From: JBDROX01 sp043809645
GTDB lineage: Bacteria; Patescibacteriota; Patescibacteriia; Magasanikbacterales; UBA922
DNA length: 34,556 bases
Reading direction: 5' to 3'
NCBI GenBank assembly: GCA_043809645.1
Contig: JBDROX010000024.1
Span: 1-34,556 of the forward strand
In this document: positions 22,617 through 30,664 of the stretch, one piece after another
How positions within the stretch are numbered: the first letter of the stretch is position 1
Layout of the letters: each line of letters begins with the position of its first letter
Position numbers and translations under genes: made by a program
The notes under the pieces: model-generated
Seen by the model: only the letters and a program-made list of their open reading frames with translations
What the model was told of the DNA's origin: nothing
The model's database searches: none

Positions 22617-23384
22617 ATGCTATCAATTATTTTATCTCGTCGAGATTTCAGAGAATACGATCAGATTATTTCTCTCTATACAAAAGACAAAGGAAAACTC
22701 GAACTTCTCTCGCGGGGTGTGAAGAAAATTACAAGCAAAAATGCGGCTCATCTCGAGCCGTTTTCTTTCGTTTTTGCAGAGATGGTTCCGGGGAAAGAAA
22801 TTGATCATTTGATCAAGGTGCAGCCAGTGAAGCCATTTCGAAATATCCGAAAGGATTTGAAGAAAAGTATTATTGCACAACAGATGTGTTCAATTGCAGA
22901 CAGGCTTATCTGTGTTGGAGAAGATGACGTTCGCGTATTCGAACTTCTAAAATCTTTTCTCCAGTTTCTTGAAACAAGTGAGATTTCGAGTAATCTTCTC
23001 ATAGATTCCTTTGTCGTGAAGCTGTTTCACCTCCTTGGCTTTAGCCCGATTCTTTTAGAGTGTGTTGTGTGTGGGAAAGAATATAAGGACATAGTTCATG
23101 AAGATATTGGTGTTGGGAAAAAGCCAGGATTTTATTTCGCAGGTGGGGGACTGATCTGTCATGACTGCAGAGTGAAGAAAGAAATGATAGAAGAGCAGAT
23201 CGCAGTGTGTGGGCTCAAAGAGATTTCTCAGATGGAAATGCTTCTCCATGCAGATTGGCACAGAGTGGATGCATTTCAGCTTGAGGAGGGTGGGCAGAAG
23301 TCGCTTCACACTCTTGTTCTAGAATTTGCTCGGTATCATAGTGAAAAGAAAGTGGTGGATTGGCAGCGGATCATGAAAGCATAA
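22617..23384 (+). CDS. recO: DNA repair protein RecO
   Basis: A 255-residue RecO. The N-terminal OB fold (SIILSRRDFREYDQIISLYT, KGKLELLSRGVKK) is followed by a helical region and a zinc site from CVVCG and CHDCR. RecO loads RecA on SSB-coated DNA with RecR and anneals strands. The assignment is from the N-terminal pattern and the Cys pairs. It follows ruvX by 20 bp in an apparent DNA-repair operon. Confidence 0.88.
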   Translation: MLSIILSRRDFREYDQIISLYTKDKGKLELLSRGVKKITSKNAAHLEPFSFVFAEMVPGKEIDHLIKVQPVKPFRNIRKDLKKSIIAQQMCSIADRLICVGEDDVRVFELLKSFLQFLETSEISSNLLIDSFVVKLFHLLGFSPILLECVVCGKEYKDIVHEDIGVGKKPGFYFAGGGLICHDCRVKKEMIEEQIAVCGLKEISQMEMLLHADWHRVDAFQLEEGGQKSLHTLVLEFARYHSEKKVVDWQRIMKA

Positions 23385-23411
23385 AAATTTGAAATCATGA
23401 AATCAAGAGCC

Positions 23412-23440
23412 TTGACACACAGCAGAATGTGTGTTATTAT
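23412..23440 (+). promoter_or_regulatory. Strong promoter with palindromic spacer before the DGR target gene
   Basis: TTGACA (23412-23417), 17-bp spacer, TATTAT (23435-23440). ACACACA (23415-23421) and TGTGTGT (23428-23434) form a perfect inverted repeat between the boxes, a likely operator. A ~155-nt leader follows, with no gene and no clear terminator. Confidence 0.8.
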
Positions 23441-23602
23441 GTTTCGTCAGTATCTAGCTTTCTTTTTGTCTTGTTTTAGTAAAAAAAAATAGGAAGAAGG
23501 CTGGGAATAACTCCTGGTCATCGCTCGCAATGTGAATTTCTTTTTGGTCTCTGCAAGGCGCAGATGCTGGGAGAGAGTACTTGCGGGTAAAGGAGAATCA
23601 GT

Positions 23603-24193
23603 TTGGGAAAGCCAATTGACGGAGAGATGAGAGAGTTCTGGAAGCATATGAGAACCGGCCGGATCGATTCAGCCAACTTCGAGGCGTTCTTGGACAATCC
23701 CGACGCGGGACTGGGCCAGGTCGCCCAGGAGGTCTACCCGCTCACCGTCGACTACGACCAGAGCCTCGCGCAGATGATCGAGGCCGGCTCCTACGACTGG
23801 GTCAACTCGAACATCATCGAGACGAAATTCCAGTCCCAGGGAAGTGGCCAGGTCGAGATCGAAGTCGTGCTCGTTCACCTGAACAAGGTGGTCAAGAGCG
23901 AGGAAGTGCTTCGGGAGCTCGACCGCCAAGGGTTGCGCGCCGCGACCCTTCAGGAGCTTCTGGCGCTGGGTGCTGCACATCCAGAGCTTCAGCGGCAGTT
24001 CCCGATCCTGGCGCTGGGTTCGTCCTGGCGCGACCCCGATGGCTTTCGCTACGTGCCGTATCTGGGTAGGTACGGCGACGAGCGGGATCTGGACCTCCAT
24101 TGGTTCGAGTACGGCTGGCACGAGGTCTATCGGTTTCTCGCCGTCCGCCAGTCTTTTCATTCCCCGGTTATGTCGGGGTTTCTTTTTTCCTGA
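23603..24193 (+). CDS. Candidate DGR target protein with C-terminal variable region
   Basis: A 196-residue protein, much richer in GC than its neighbours. The TTG start is supported by AGGAG 7 bases upstream. Residues 1-135 are unassigned. Residues 139-183 form the likely variable region: GSSWRDPDGFRYVPYLGRYG, then DERDLDLHW, FEYGWHEVYRFLAVR. Most residues that would vary (D, D, F, Y, G, Y, D, D, D, H, Y, G, H, V) use codons reachable from AAC or AAT by changes at A only, the mark of adenine-specific mutagenic retrohoming, with constant W, R, L, G and P between. This resembles the C-type-lectin-like fold of DGR targets. The last 13 residues run into a terminator hairpin. Target status is inferred. 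Confidence 0.65.
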   Translation: MGKPIDGEMREFWKHMRTGRIDSANFEAFLDNPDAGLGQVAQEVYPLTVDYDQSLAQMIEAGSYDWVNSNIIETKFQSQGSGQVEIEVVLVHLNKVVKSEEVLRELDRQGLRAATLQELLALGAAHPELQRQFPILALGSSWRDPDGFRYVPYLGRYGDERDLDLHWFEYGWHEVYRFLAVRQSFHSPVMSGFLFS

Positions 24194-24528
24194 GGAAAAC
24201 GAGCAATCCATTTTCCTAGCATGTTACCTATATGAGAAAGTTTGTCCGCAAGCTGAGCATACGTATTATGTTTGAGTACGTGTATCTGCCAAAGCAGAGT
24301 CATGAAATACTTGAGAAGATCAAGTGTTCTACTGCCGCGCAGTAGTATCGCTCGCGTTTCACTTCCTTTTGCATAGCGAGCAGTCAGGATACATCCAATG
24401 AGATCAGTAAAAAGATTATCAACTTTTGTGCCCAACGTATAGCGTGTTGGTTTGGGGATATGCTTTAATACGTCGTGCCAGATCTGGTAGGTTATGTTCA
24501 ATTCAGTCAACATAGGAACCTCTCTCAT
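24157..24528 (-). CDS. Avd-like four-helix-bundle accessory protein
   Basis: A 123-residue basic helical protein on the - strand: MREVPMLTELNITYQIWHDV, HIPKPTRYTLGTKVDNLFTD, LLKYFMTLLWQIHVL and HIGNMLGKWIARF. This is the four-helix-bundle family that includes Avd, the accessory protein binding DGR reverse transcriptases. The start at 24528 has GGAG 4 bases upstream; a second ATG at 24513 also has GAGG. It is divergent from the reverse transcriptase, whose ATG is 31 bp away, and convergent with the target gene, an unusual order. The last residues run through the shared hairpin. Confidence 0.78.
   Translation of the reverse strand: MREVPMLTELNITYQIWHDVLKHIPKPTRYTLGTKVDNLFTDLIGCILTARYAKGSETRAILLRGSRTLDLLKYFMTLLWQIHVLKHNTYAQLADKLSHIGNMLGKWIARFPQEKRNPDITGE
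24162..24188 (+). terminator. Terminator at the end of the DGR target gene
   Basis: CCCCG (24162-24166) and CGGGG (24174-24178) form a short GC stem, followed by TTTCTTTTTT. It lies inside the last codons of the target gene and at the end of the convergent Avd-like gene. Confidence 0.8.
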
Positions 24529-24539
24529 AAAACTCCGTC

Positions 24540-24548
24540 GGGGGGGGG
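24540..24548. repeat. G9 homopolymer between the divergent Avd and RT genes
   Basis: Nine G in a row lie in the 31-bp gap between the two start codons. Such tracts slip in replication and could alter spacing of the overlapping promoters or a longer N-terminus. Confidence 0.6.
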
Positions 24549-24559
24549 CTTTCATTGGT

Positions 24560-25555
24560 ATGAAAATTCAATTGCCGCATACGTATGAGGATATTATCTG
24601 CCTGGAGAATTTACTGAGTGCATGGCAGGAATTTATTATTGGGAAAAGAAAGAAACGGGATGTCCAGGAATTCAGCTTACATCTGATGGACCACATATTA
24701 TCACTTCATGAAGATCTTTCAAATGACACTTACAAACACGGAAGGTATCACAGTTTCCACATCAATGATCCAAAGCGAAGACATATTCATAAAGCAAGTG
24801 TGCGCGACAGATTCCTCCATCACGCGGTCCATAGACTGCTCTATCCATTCTTCGAAAAGACATTTATTTCCGACTCATATTCTTGCAGAAAAAACAAAGG
24901 AACACATAACGCTGTAGACCGCTTCAGATCTCTTGGGTACAAAGTCAGCAACAATCACACACGTATGTGCTGGGTACTCAAATGTGACGTAAAGAAATTT
25001 TTTGCAAGTGTTAACCACGGTATTCTTCTCAATATTCTCCAAACGTATATTCCTGACAAAGAGATTCTTTCACTTCTCAAACATATTATTACCAGCTTCC
25101 ACACCCCAAACAGGTCAAATACAGGTCTCCCTCTCGGCAATCTTACATCTCAACTGTTTATCAATATCTACATGAATGAGTTTGATCAATTTGTGAAGCA
25201 CAAACTCAAGGTGAAACACTACGTCAGGTATGCAGATGATTTCGTGATTCTTTCGCAAAGTAAGGATTATCTCGAACAGCTTATCCCTCAGGTGAGAAAT
25301 TTCCTACAGACGAATCTCAATCTTACACTTCATCCAAATAAAGTATCCATTAAAACAATTGCGTCGGGCGTAGACTTTCTCGGTTGGGTACAATTCTCGG
25401 ATCATAGAGTGCTCAGAAGAACGACGCGAAGGCGAATGTTTGCCAGGATACAAAAAGAGTACAGAGAAGAAGTCTTGCAATCATATCTGGGGTTGTTGGG
25501 ACATGGAAATACATATGGACTTCAAGAGAAAGTGCTTACATATTGTCAGAATTGA
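24560..25555 (+). CDS. Diversity-generating-retroelement-type reverse transcriptase
   Basis: A 331-residue reverse transcriptase. D143 in LKCDVKKFF and YADD at 224-227 (KHYVRYADDFVIL) are catalytic. Motif 4 is LGNLTSQ at 192-198, the [ILV]GxxxSQ form typical of DGR enzymes rather than the QGxxxSP of other retroelements. The size, short thumb end (SYLGLLGHGNTYG) and lack of maturase or endonuclease domains fit a DGR. The ATG at 24560 gives the usual N-terminus; upstream in-frame codons overlap the divergent Avd-like gene. It would copy a template RNA and feed A-mutated cDNA to the variable region of the target. No template repeat is seen here. Confidence 0.88.
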   Translation: MKIQLPHTYEDIICLENLLSAWQEFIIGKRKKRDVQEFSLHLMDHILSLHEDLSNDTYKHGRYHSFHINDPKRRHIHKASVRDRFLHHAVHRLLYPFFEKTFISDSYSCRKNKGTHNAVDRFRSLGYKVSNNHTRMCWVLKCDVKKFFASVNHGILLNILQTYIPDKEILSLLKHIITSFHTPNRSNTGLPLGNLTSQLFINIYMNEFDQFVKHKLKVKHYVRYADDFVILSQSKDYLEQLIPQVRNFLQTNLNLTLHPNKVSIKTIASGVDFLGWVQFSDHRVLRRTTRRRMFARIQKEYREEVLQSYLGLLGHGNTYGLQEKVLTYCQN

Positions 25556-25580
25556 CGTCATCAATGAGCTGGGTTATACT
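25552..25580 (+). promoter_or_regulatory. Promoter at the end of the RT gene
   Basis: TTGACG (25552-25557), 17-bp spacer, TATACT (25575-25580). The ATG of the next gene is 7 bp after the -10, so the transcript is expected to be leaderless or nearly so. Confidence 0.75.
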
Positions 25581-25587
25581 TTCATAT

Positions 25588-25842
25588 ATGAATGAAGATA
25601 AAATAATTCAAGCCGTATTAGAGAATAGAGAAGGGATTGAAAAGATTAAGGAAACAATGGTCACAAAAAAAGATCATGAGCAAGTGATCGGACTTTTGGA
25701 TGAGATAAAAGAAATTGTACAGAAGCAAGATCAAGAAATGACAATGCTTGGGCAGAGAGTGGAGAGGGTGGAGGAAAAGGCTGAAAAGAATATAAAAGAT
25801 ATTCAGACTATCAAGCCTTTGGTTGGATTCGCAGAAGCGTAG
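25588..25842 (+). CDS. Short coiled-coil protein
   Basis: An 84-residue charged protein (MNEDKIIQAVLENREGIEKI, KETMVTKKDHEQVIGLLDEI, QDQEMTMLGQRVERVEEKAE) with a continuous heptad pattern, so a homo-oligomeric coiled coil is likely. Start chosen at 25588 because the promoter lies just upstream and longer frames would begin inside it. Similar small proteins occur widely in Patescibacteria; function unknown. It could belong to the DGR cassette by position, but it has its own promoter and terminator. Confidence 0.6.
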   Translation: MNEDKIIQAVLENREGIEKIKETMVTKKDHEQVIGLLDEIKEIVQKQDQEMTMLGQRVERVEEKAEKNIKDIQTIKPLVGFAEA

Positions 25843-25864
25843 ATTGTGATGTGATCAGGATGAG

Positions 25865-25886
25865 CTCTCTTTGGAGAGTTTTTTTT
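25865..25886 (+). terminator. Rho-independent terminator
   Basis: CTCTC-tttg-GAGAG followed by eight T, 22 bp after the coiled-coil gene. Confidence 0.85.
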
Positions 25887-25942
25887 ATACTTGCATAACT
25901 CAGCGATAAGCTATAAGCTATACATCACAAGACACAAGTCAC

Positions 25943-25964
25943 ACCTGCCTGTCGGCAGGCAGGT
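25943..25964. repeat. Perfect hairpin upstream of asnS
   Basis: ACCTGCCTG-tcgg-CAGGCAGGT, a 9-bp perfect stem related to the elements at 20374 and 20681. It ends 13 bp before the asnS start and may affect translation. Confidence 0.65.
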
Positions 25965-25977
25965 AATACAAAACAAT

Positions 25978-27273
25978 ATGCAAACATGTATCAAAGATAT
26001 TTCAAAATACGTTGGTGAGGAAGTTACACTCCGAGGCTGGCTCTACAACAAACGTTCGTCCGGGAAACTTGCGTTTCTTGAAATTCGTGATGGCTCTGGT
26101 TTTATCCAAGCGGTTGCTTCAAAAAATGACCTCTCGGAAGAAGCGTGGAATCAGATTGAAGAATCAACACAAGAGTCTTCGCTTGAGATTGTTGGAAAGG
26201 TTGTCAAGCACCCAAAACAAGAGGGAGTATTCGAGCTACATGTTACGGGCTACACATTGAAAGCTTCAGGAAATGAATTTCCTATTACAAAGAAAGAACA
26301 CGGTCCGGATTTTCTTCTCGAACATAGGCATCTGTGGCTTCGATCAAAAAAGCAATGGGCAATTTTGCGTATCCGCGATGTGGTTGAATCCGCGATCAAT
26401 GAATATCTGCACAATCAAAATTTTGTTCGGACAGATTCTCCCATTTTTACACCAAACGCGTGTGAGGGGACGACGACACTCTTTGGTGTTCCATATTTTG
26501 AACTTGGAGAGGCCTATCTTTCCCAATCCGGTCAATTGTATTTGGAAGCACTGATTGGTTCTGTCGGGCGGTGTTATGATTTTGGACCAACCTTTCGCGC
26601 GGAAAAATCTGTCACCAAGCGGCATCTGACAGAATTTTGGATGATGGATGCAGAGGCTGCATTTGTTGAGCATGATGAAAATATGGATATTCAAGAGGGG
26701 CTCGTCAAGCATATCATCAATAGATGTCTTGAAAAATGCACAAAAGAATTTGAGGTGCTGGAGCGCGATGTCGAGCCGCTCAAAAAAGTAGTTGAAAAAC
26801 CGTTTACCCGTCTGTCATACGAAGAAACCATCAAAAGACTTCAAGAACTTGGCTCAGACATTAAGTTCGGCGAAGACCTTGGTAATGATGATGAAGGGCT
26901 CCTCACAAAAGATAGCGATGTCCCAATTTTTATAGAAAAATGGCCAAAGACGATCAAACCATTCTATATGAAACTCAATCCACATGATCCTGCACATGTG
27001 CTCAATAATGATTTGATAGCAACCGAAGGAGCAGGGGAGATTATTGGCGGGTCCCAGCGTGAAGATGACTATGAACTCCTTCGTTCTAGAATTCTGGAAG
27101 AAGGATTATCAGTAGAGGAGTATGGGTGGTATCTGGATACTCGTAAATATGGAAGTGTACTACATAGTGGATTTGGGATGGGAGTGGAGCGCATGGTTCG
27201 TTGGATGGCTGGAATAGAGCATATCAGAGAGTGTATACCATTTCCGAGATTGGTGAACCGGGTGAAGCCCTAG
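25978..27273 (+). CDS. asnS: Asparaginyl-tRNA synthetase
   Basis: A 431-residue class IIb synthetase that charges tRNA-Asn. The N-terminal OB domain (EVTLRGWLYNKRSSGKLAFL) binds the anticodon. The catalytic domain has EGTTTLFGVPYFELG, motif 2 FRAEKSVTKRHLTEFWMMDAE and motif 3 GFGMGVERMVRWMAG, with the AsnRS pattern SQSGQLYLEAL. Starting at 25978 matches the family N-terminus; the upstream open frame runs through the repeat. A separate AspRS is in the window, so tRNA-Asn probably needs no amidation route. Confidence 0.95.
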   Translation: MQTCIKDISKYVGEEVTLRGWLYNKRSSGKLAFLEIRDGSGFIQAVASKNDLSEEAWNQIEESTQESSLEIVGKVVKHPKQEGVFELHVTGYTLKASGNEFPITKKEHGPDFLLEHRHLWLRSKKQWAILRIRDVVESAINEYLHNQNFVRTDSPIFTPNACEGTTTLFGVPYFELGEAYLSQSGQLYLEALIGSVGRCYDFGPTFRAEKSVTKRHLTEFWMMDAEAAFVEHDENMDIQEGLVKHIINRCLEKCTKEFEVLERDVEPLKKVVEKPFTRLSYEETIKRLQELGSDIKFGEDLGNDDEGLLTKDSDVPIFIEKWPKTIKPFYMKLNPHDPAHVLNNDLIATEGAGEIIGGSQREDDYELLRSRILEEGLSVEEYGWYLDTRKYGSVLHSGFGMGVERMVRWMAGIEHIRECIPFPRLVNRVKP

Positions 27274-27299
27274 TAATTGTCAACATATATACAAATATA

Positions 27300-27330
27300 C
27301 AAAAGACCTTCTTGGTCTTTTGTCGTTTTT
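27300..27330 (+). terminator. Terminator of asnS
   Basis: CAAAAGACC (27300-27308) and GGTCTTTTG (27314-27322), a perfect 9-bp stem, followed by TCGTTTTT. TATAAT at 27335-27340 starts the next promoter; a weak -35 (TTGGTC, 27312) lies in the stem. Confidence 0.85.
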
Positions 27331-27369
27331 CGGGTATAATGAAGGAAAGATTTAATAGTGTTCGCCAAC

Positions 27370-28044
27370 ATGAAACTACAGCCTTGGCGGAAAAGAATAG
27401 TCGTGACAACAATCATAATAATTTTTGTTGTTTCTTTTGGTTTGTTTGGAAAAGCACTCGCAGATAATACTGTTCAGACATCTGTTACCATCCTTGGTGG
27501 GGCCGAAGCAGTCGTACAGTGGGCTGTGCCACAGCTTCGTGTCGGTGCGCCCGAGACAAATGACGATGCCGTTTTTTTTCTCACTGTGCGAACGCCAGAA
27601 GACACCGATGATACCATTCTTTATACACAAGATTCCTTGGTCACCACCACAATATCTGGAACATATCTTACTGTCATTCCACTCGGTGTGGCTATTGGGA
27701 CCTATGATTTTGGTTTCAAGGGTGCCGCGCATATTACCAAGATCGTGGATGATGTGACACTTGTTTCTGGGACAAACACACTGAACTTCTCTCAGACAGA
27801 TAATTCTTCGCCAAAAGGACCAGAGGTGCTCATAGCAGGGGACGTGAGTGGAGATGGTACAAGCCCTGCAACACTTGGTGATGATGTCATTAATTCTGTA
27901 GATCTTTCCATTCTCCTTGGTGTTCTCGATGATGATGATCCTACAGGAAATGATATTCGGTCAAATTTAAATCAAGATATTGTAGTAAATTCTGTTGATC
28001 TCTCGATCATGATTGATAATCTTGATCTCGAAGGAGACAATTAG
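27370..28044 (+). CDS. Secreted protein with C-terminal dockerin-like repeats
   Basis: A 224-residue exported protein. A signal peptide (KRIVVTTIIIIFVVSFGLFG, cut after KALA) leads to a beta-rich middle (VQTSVTILGGAEAVVQW, TFKG-like strands). The C-terminal ~65 residues hold two calcium-loop repeats with GDVSGDGTSP, DVINSVDLSILLGVL and NQDIVVNSVDLSIMIDNL, the pattern of dockerin type I. Dockerins bind cohesins and assemble protein complexes on cell surfaces. The next gene encodes a large protein with a cohesin-like first domain, a likely partner. ATG 27370 is preferred over the GTG at 27358 since it gives a normal signal peptide. The next gene's start lies 10 bp after the stop. Confidence 0.72.
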   Translation: MKLQPWRKRIVVTTIIIIFVVSFGLFGKALADNTVQTSVTILGGAEAVVQWAVPQLRVGAPETNDDAVFFLTVRTPEDTDDTILYTQDSLVTTTISGTYLTVIPLGVAIGTYDFGFKGAAHITKIVDDVTLVSGTNTLNFSQTDNSSPKGPEVLIAGDVSGDGTSPATLGDDVINSVDLSILLGVLDDDDPTGNDIRSNLNQDIVVNSVDLSIMIDNLDLEGDN

Positions 28045-28054
28045 AAATTTTCAA

Positions 28055-30661
28055 ATGTTAAATTTTCAATTTCCAAAAATTATTACATTTCTCTCTCTCA
28101 TTGTATTGGGATTGTTTATGTTTCAGGTCGTGCATGCTGGAAACCCGAGTGGGGCAGATACATTTCAGCTTCTGACCAACAGAGTGACTGGGGGAGACAA
28201 TACTGGAGATGGTGGAACAGGAGCATCGGGTGATCTCAACTATTACTATGTTGGCCAGTCTTTTAATACAACGTTTGAAATTGTGTCTGGAGGAACATCT
28301 GCTGCGAATATTTGGATCGATTATAATTCTGTTACTGCTACTGCAAGTGGGCTCTCGACTGGAAGTTACTTCACCACATGGAGCGGGCAGACGATCAATG
28401 CAAATGCAAGAGGTGCTGGGCTTGGAAGGATTTATTCAACAGGAGCAAATATTCCTGTGTCTCAATCTACTGGATCTGGGAATTTCGGATCCATTTCTTG
28501 GCTGATGAATAGACCGTCTGCTGCGAATTATGGCGAATCAACCCCAGAGATACTCGATATCAACGTCGGCACCATTGGTCTCACAACTGAAAGCAATATA
28601 TCTCTTTCAGGAGTTGATCTCCTCGATGATGAAGAAGACTTTCAAATACATATTTGGGCAGATACCAAGAAACCGTTTGCTGAAAACCCAAGTCCTACGA
28701 GTGCAGGGACGGGAGTCGCGGTGGATGCTAATTATTTATTTGATCTCAGAGATACAAAGAACGGAGAGGGAGATAATACAGGTGTTGGAACTGGTGTTGA
28801 CACGACCGAACCGCCAGGATTTATTCGATTTAATGATGGTGGAGGAGACATAGATTATACACCGTATGATTCATTTGCATGCACAGGTATCTGGGGAACA
28901 AATTACTGTGCGACTACAGTGAACCCGGGAAGTCCGCTTGGAATCCCCGGGGATAGTAGAAATTGGAAATACAGTACTTCTTATAGTGTGACCATTGGGG
29001 GATTTCGAGATTTGGCTTCTGGTAGCCAGGATCAACTGGGTGACACAAATGGACCGAATACAATGGACACAAAGGTTTATACGTTTACAACAGAGGCAGA
29101 TACTGTGGCCCCTCGTGTGACGAGTGAATCGCCCGCCAGAGGAAGTAGTGGAAACAGTGTATCAACAAATATTATTGTTGAAGTGACAGATAGAAAAACA
29201 TATCCAAGCGGCCCATCTGGTACTGGGGTAGATGCTTCGACTTGTCGGATCAATGTTAGTTCTGCTTCTTTTACACTTACCACATATACCCAGGGACATG
29301 CCAATGTGACTGCCTCGGCAATAGACTATGGGTATCGATTTATCATTGATCCATCTTCTGATTTTGGGCAGAATGAGACAGTCTCGGTGAGTGTGTACGA
29401 CTGTACTGATCTCGCATCAAATATCATGACAACAGATAATTATACATTTACCACAGCTGACACAGATGCTCCATATGTGGAGGATCGACTTCCAGATAAT
29501 GATGCTGGCATAGATCAGAACGGGACAGTATCATTCCACGTCAAAGATGATGCAGGTGGACTTGATCTCGCAGACGCTGTGATCTATGTAAATGGTGAAT
29601 ATTGGACTGATGGGGGAGGTTCTGGGTCTGTAACAACCAATGGGACACGTATTACATATGCAAGTAGTTATGATTTTAATGGCAGTAACTATGGGGGGGA
29701 TACAACAAGTGTTTCTGGAAATTCCTATGATTACACCATTACAATTGATCCGGAAACAGATTTTGTTGCTGGAGAGGCTATTCCAGTTATTATCTATGCT
29801 CAGGATACCTCTGGGAATATTATGGAAAGAGATGTCTATGCAGTAGTGGTGGGTGGTGGTTCGAGCTGCTCGGACGGTTCAACGTATTGCGGTTCGAATA
29901 CAACATACACTGGTGGCCAGTGTGTTGGAACTGGTGGTGGGTCTGGTTCTGGGGGAGCCGGGGGGCCTATGATATATCCAGAGATTCGAGAAGAGACAGT
30001 TAGTGTTGTACAGATTGATGAAAACAGCGTGCTTGTCTCTTGGTTTACGAACAAGCCAGGAACTGCCAGAGTACTCTATGATATTATTTCCCATGATGAT
30101 GTGAGTGAAATTTATACAGATGCCCCGAATTATGACTTTGCATATTCTACTGAGGAGTACGATGATAACGCAGTGTATCATGCTGTAACCATCGATGGGC
30201 TTTCTCCTGGACAAAAATATTACTTTAAGCCTGTTTCTATTATGGAAGGACATGAACTTTTTGGGATAGAGGTACAGATGGCTCCAGTGTTTGCAACACA
30301 GATTATGGAGCAAAATGTCATAGAGGAAAAGATAGTTGTTGAAAGACAAGAATGTACTGCCCCAGAAGTATCCGATGACGGAACGTTTGTGTATGATGCC
30401 TCTCTATGTCCAGTCTGTGAGCCGGCACCAGGGAGAATTGTATATAAAGAAGTCTACAGAGAGGTTCCTATTCAGGTCTGTCTCCTCGGTCCTGCAGATA
30501 GGGTTTCTCGCGGTATACCGGGGCTCGTACTCACACAGTTTCAAGGAGGTCCATATGATACATTTGATAATCGGATGATGCGAGTCTCGAGTCGAGAACC
30601 AACCATACGATTCTATGGATTTGCAGAACCAAACACAACGGTTACTATGATTATTTATTAG
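28055..30661 (+). CDS. Large secreted cohesin/Ig-like surface protein, first part, ends at premature TAG
   Basis: An 868-residue exported protein. A signal peptide (MLNFQFPKIITFLSLIVLGL to VVHAG) is followed by a cohesin- or CBM-like domain at ~25-180 (GQSFNTTFEIVSGGTSAANI, SYFTTWSGQTINANARGAGL). Two or three Ig-like domains with the VAPRV/DAPYV and TFTT patterns come next. Then there is a Gly-rich linker with Cys (CSDGSTYCGSNTTYTGGQC), a fibronectin-like domain (VLVSWFTNKPGTARVLYD) and a Cys motif near CPVCEPAPG. The frame hits TAG at 30659 inside an Ig-like domain (EPTIRFYGFAEPNTTVTMII) and stays open in frame after it. Probably adhesin or scaffold function with the dockerin protein. Start 28055 chosen for the signal peptide. 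Confidence 0.75.
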   Translation: MLNFQFPKIITFLSLIVLGLFMFQVVHAGNPSGADTFQLLTNRVTGGDNTGDGGTGASGDLNYYYVGQSFNTTFEIVSGGTSAANIWIDYNSVTATASGLSTGSYFTTWSGQTINANARGAGLGRIYSTGANIPVSQSTGSGNFGSISWLMNRPSAANYGESTPEILDINVGTIGLTTESNISLSGVDLLDDEEDFQIHIWADTKKPFAENPSPTSAGTGVAVDANYLFDLRDTKNGEGDNTGVGTGVDTTEPPGFIRFNDGGGDIDYTPYDSFACTGIWGTNYCATTVNPGSPLGIPGDSRNWKYSTSYSVTIGGFRDLASGSQDQLGDTNGPNTMDTKVYTFTTEADTVAPRVTSESPARGSSGNSVSTNIIVEVTDRKTYPSGPSGTGVDASTCRINVSSASFTLTTYTQGHANVTASAIDYGYRFIIDPSSDFGQNETVSVSVYDCTDLASNIMTTDNYTFTTADTDAPYVEDRLPDNDAGIDQNGTVSFHVKDDAGGLDLADAVIYVNGEYWTDGGGSGSVTTNGTRITYASSYDFNGSNYGGDTTSVSGNSYDYTITIDPETDFVAGEAIPVIIYAQDTSGNIMERDVYAVVVGGGSSCSDGSTYCGSNTTYTGGQCVGTGGGSGSGGAGGPMIYPEIREETVSVVQIDENSVLVSWFTNKPGTARVLYDIISHDDVSEIYTDAPNYDFAYSTEEYDDNAVYHAVTIDGLSPGQKYYFKPVSIMEGHELFGIEVQMAPVFATQIMEQNVIEEKIVVERQECTAPEVSDDGTFVYDASLCPVCEPAPGRIVYKEVYREVPIQVCLLGPADRVSRGIPGLVLTQFQGGPYDTFDNRMMRVSSREPTIRFYGFAEPNTTVTMIIY

Positions 30662-30664
30662 TAT

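Noticed and set aside
23603..24211. Long - strand open frame opposite the DGR target gene
   Set aside because: It is the antisense of a GC-rich gene. The + strand has a promoter, a Shine-Dalgarno and a terminator; the - strand has none that fit.
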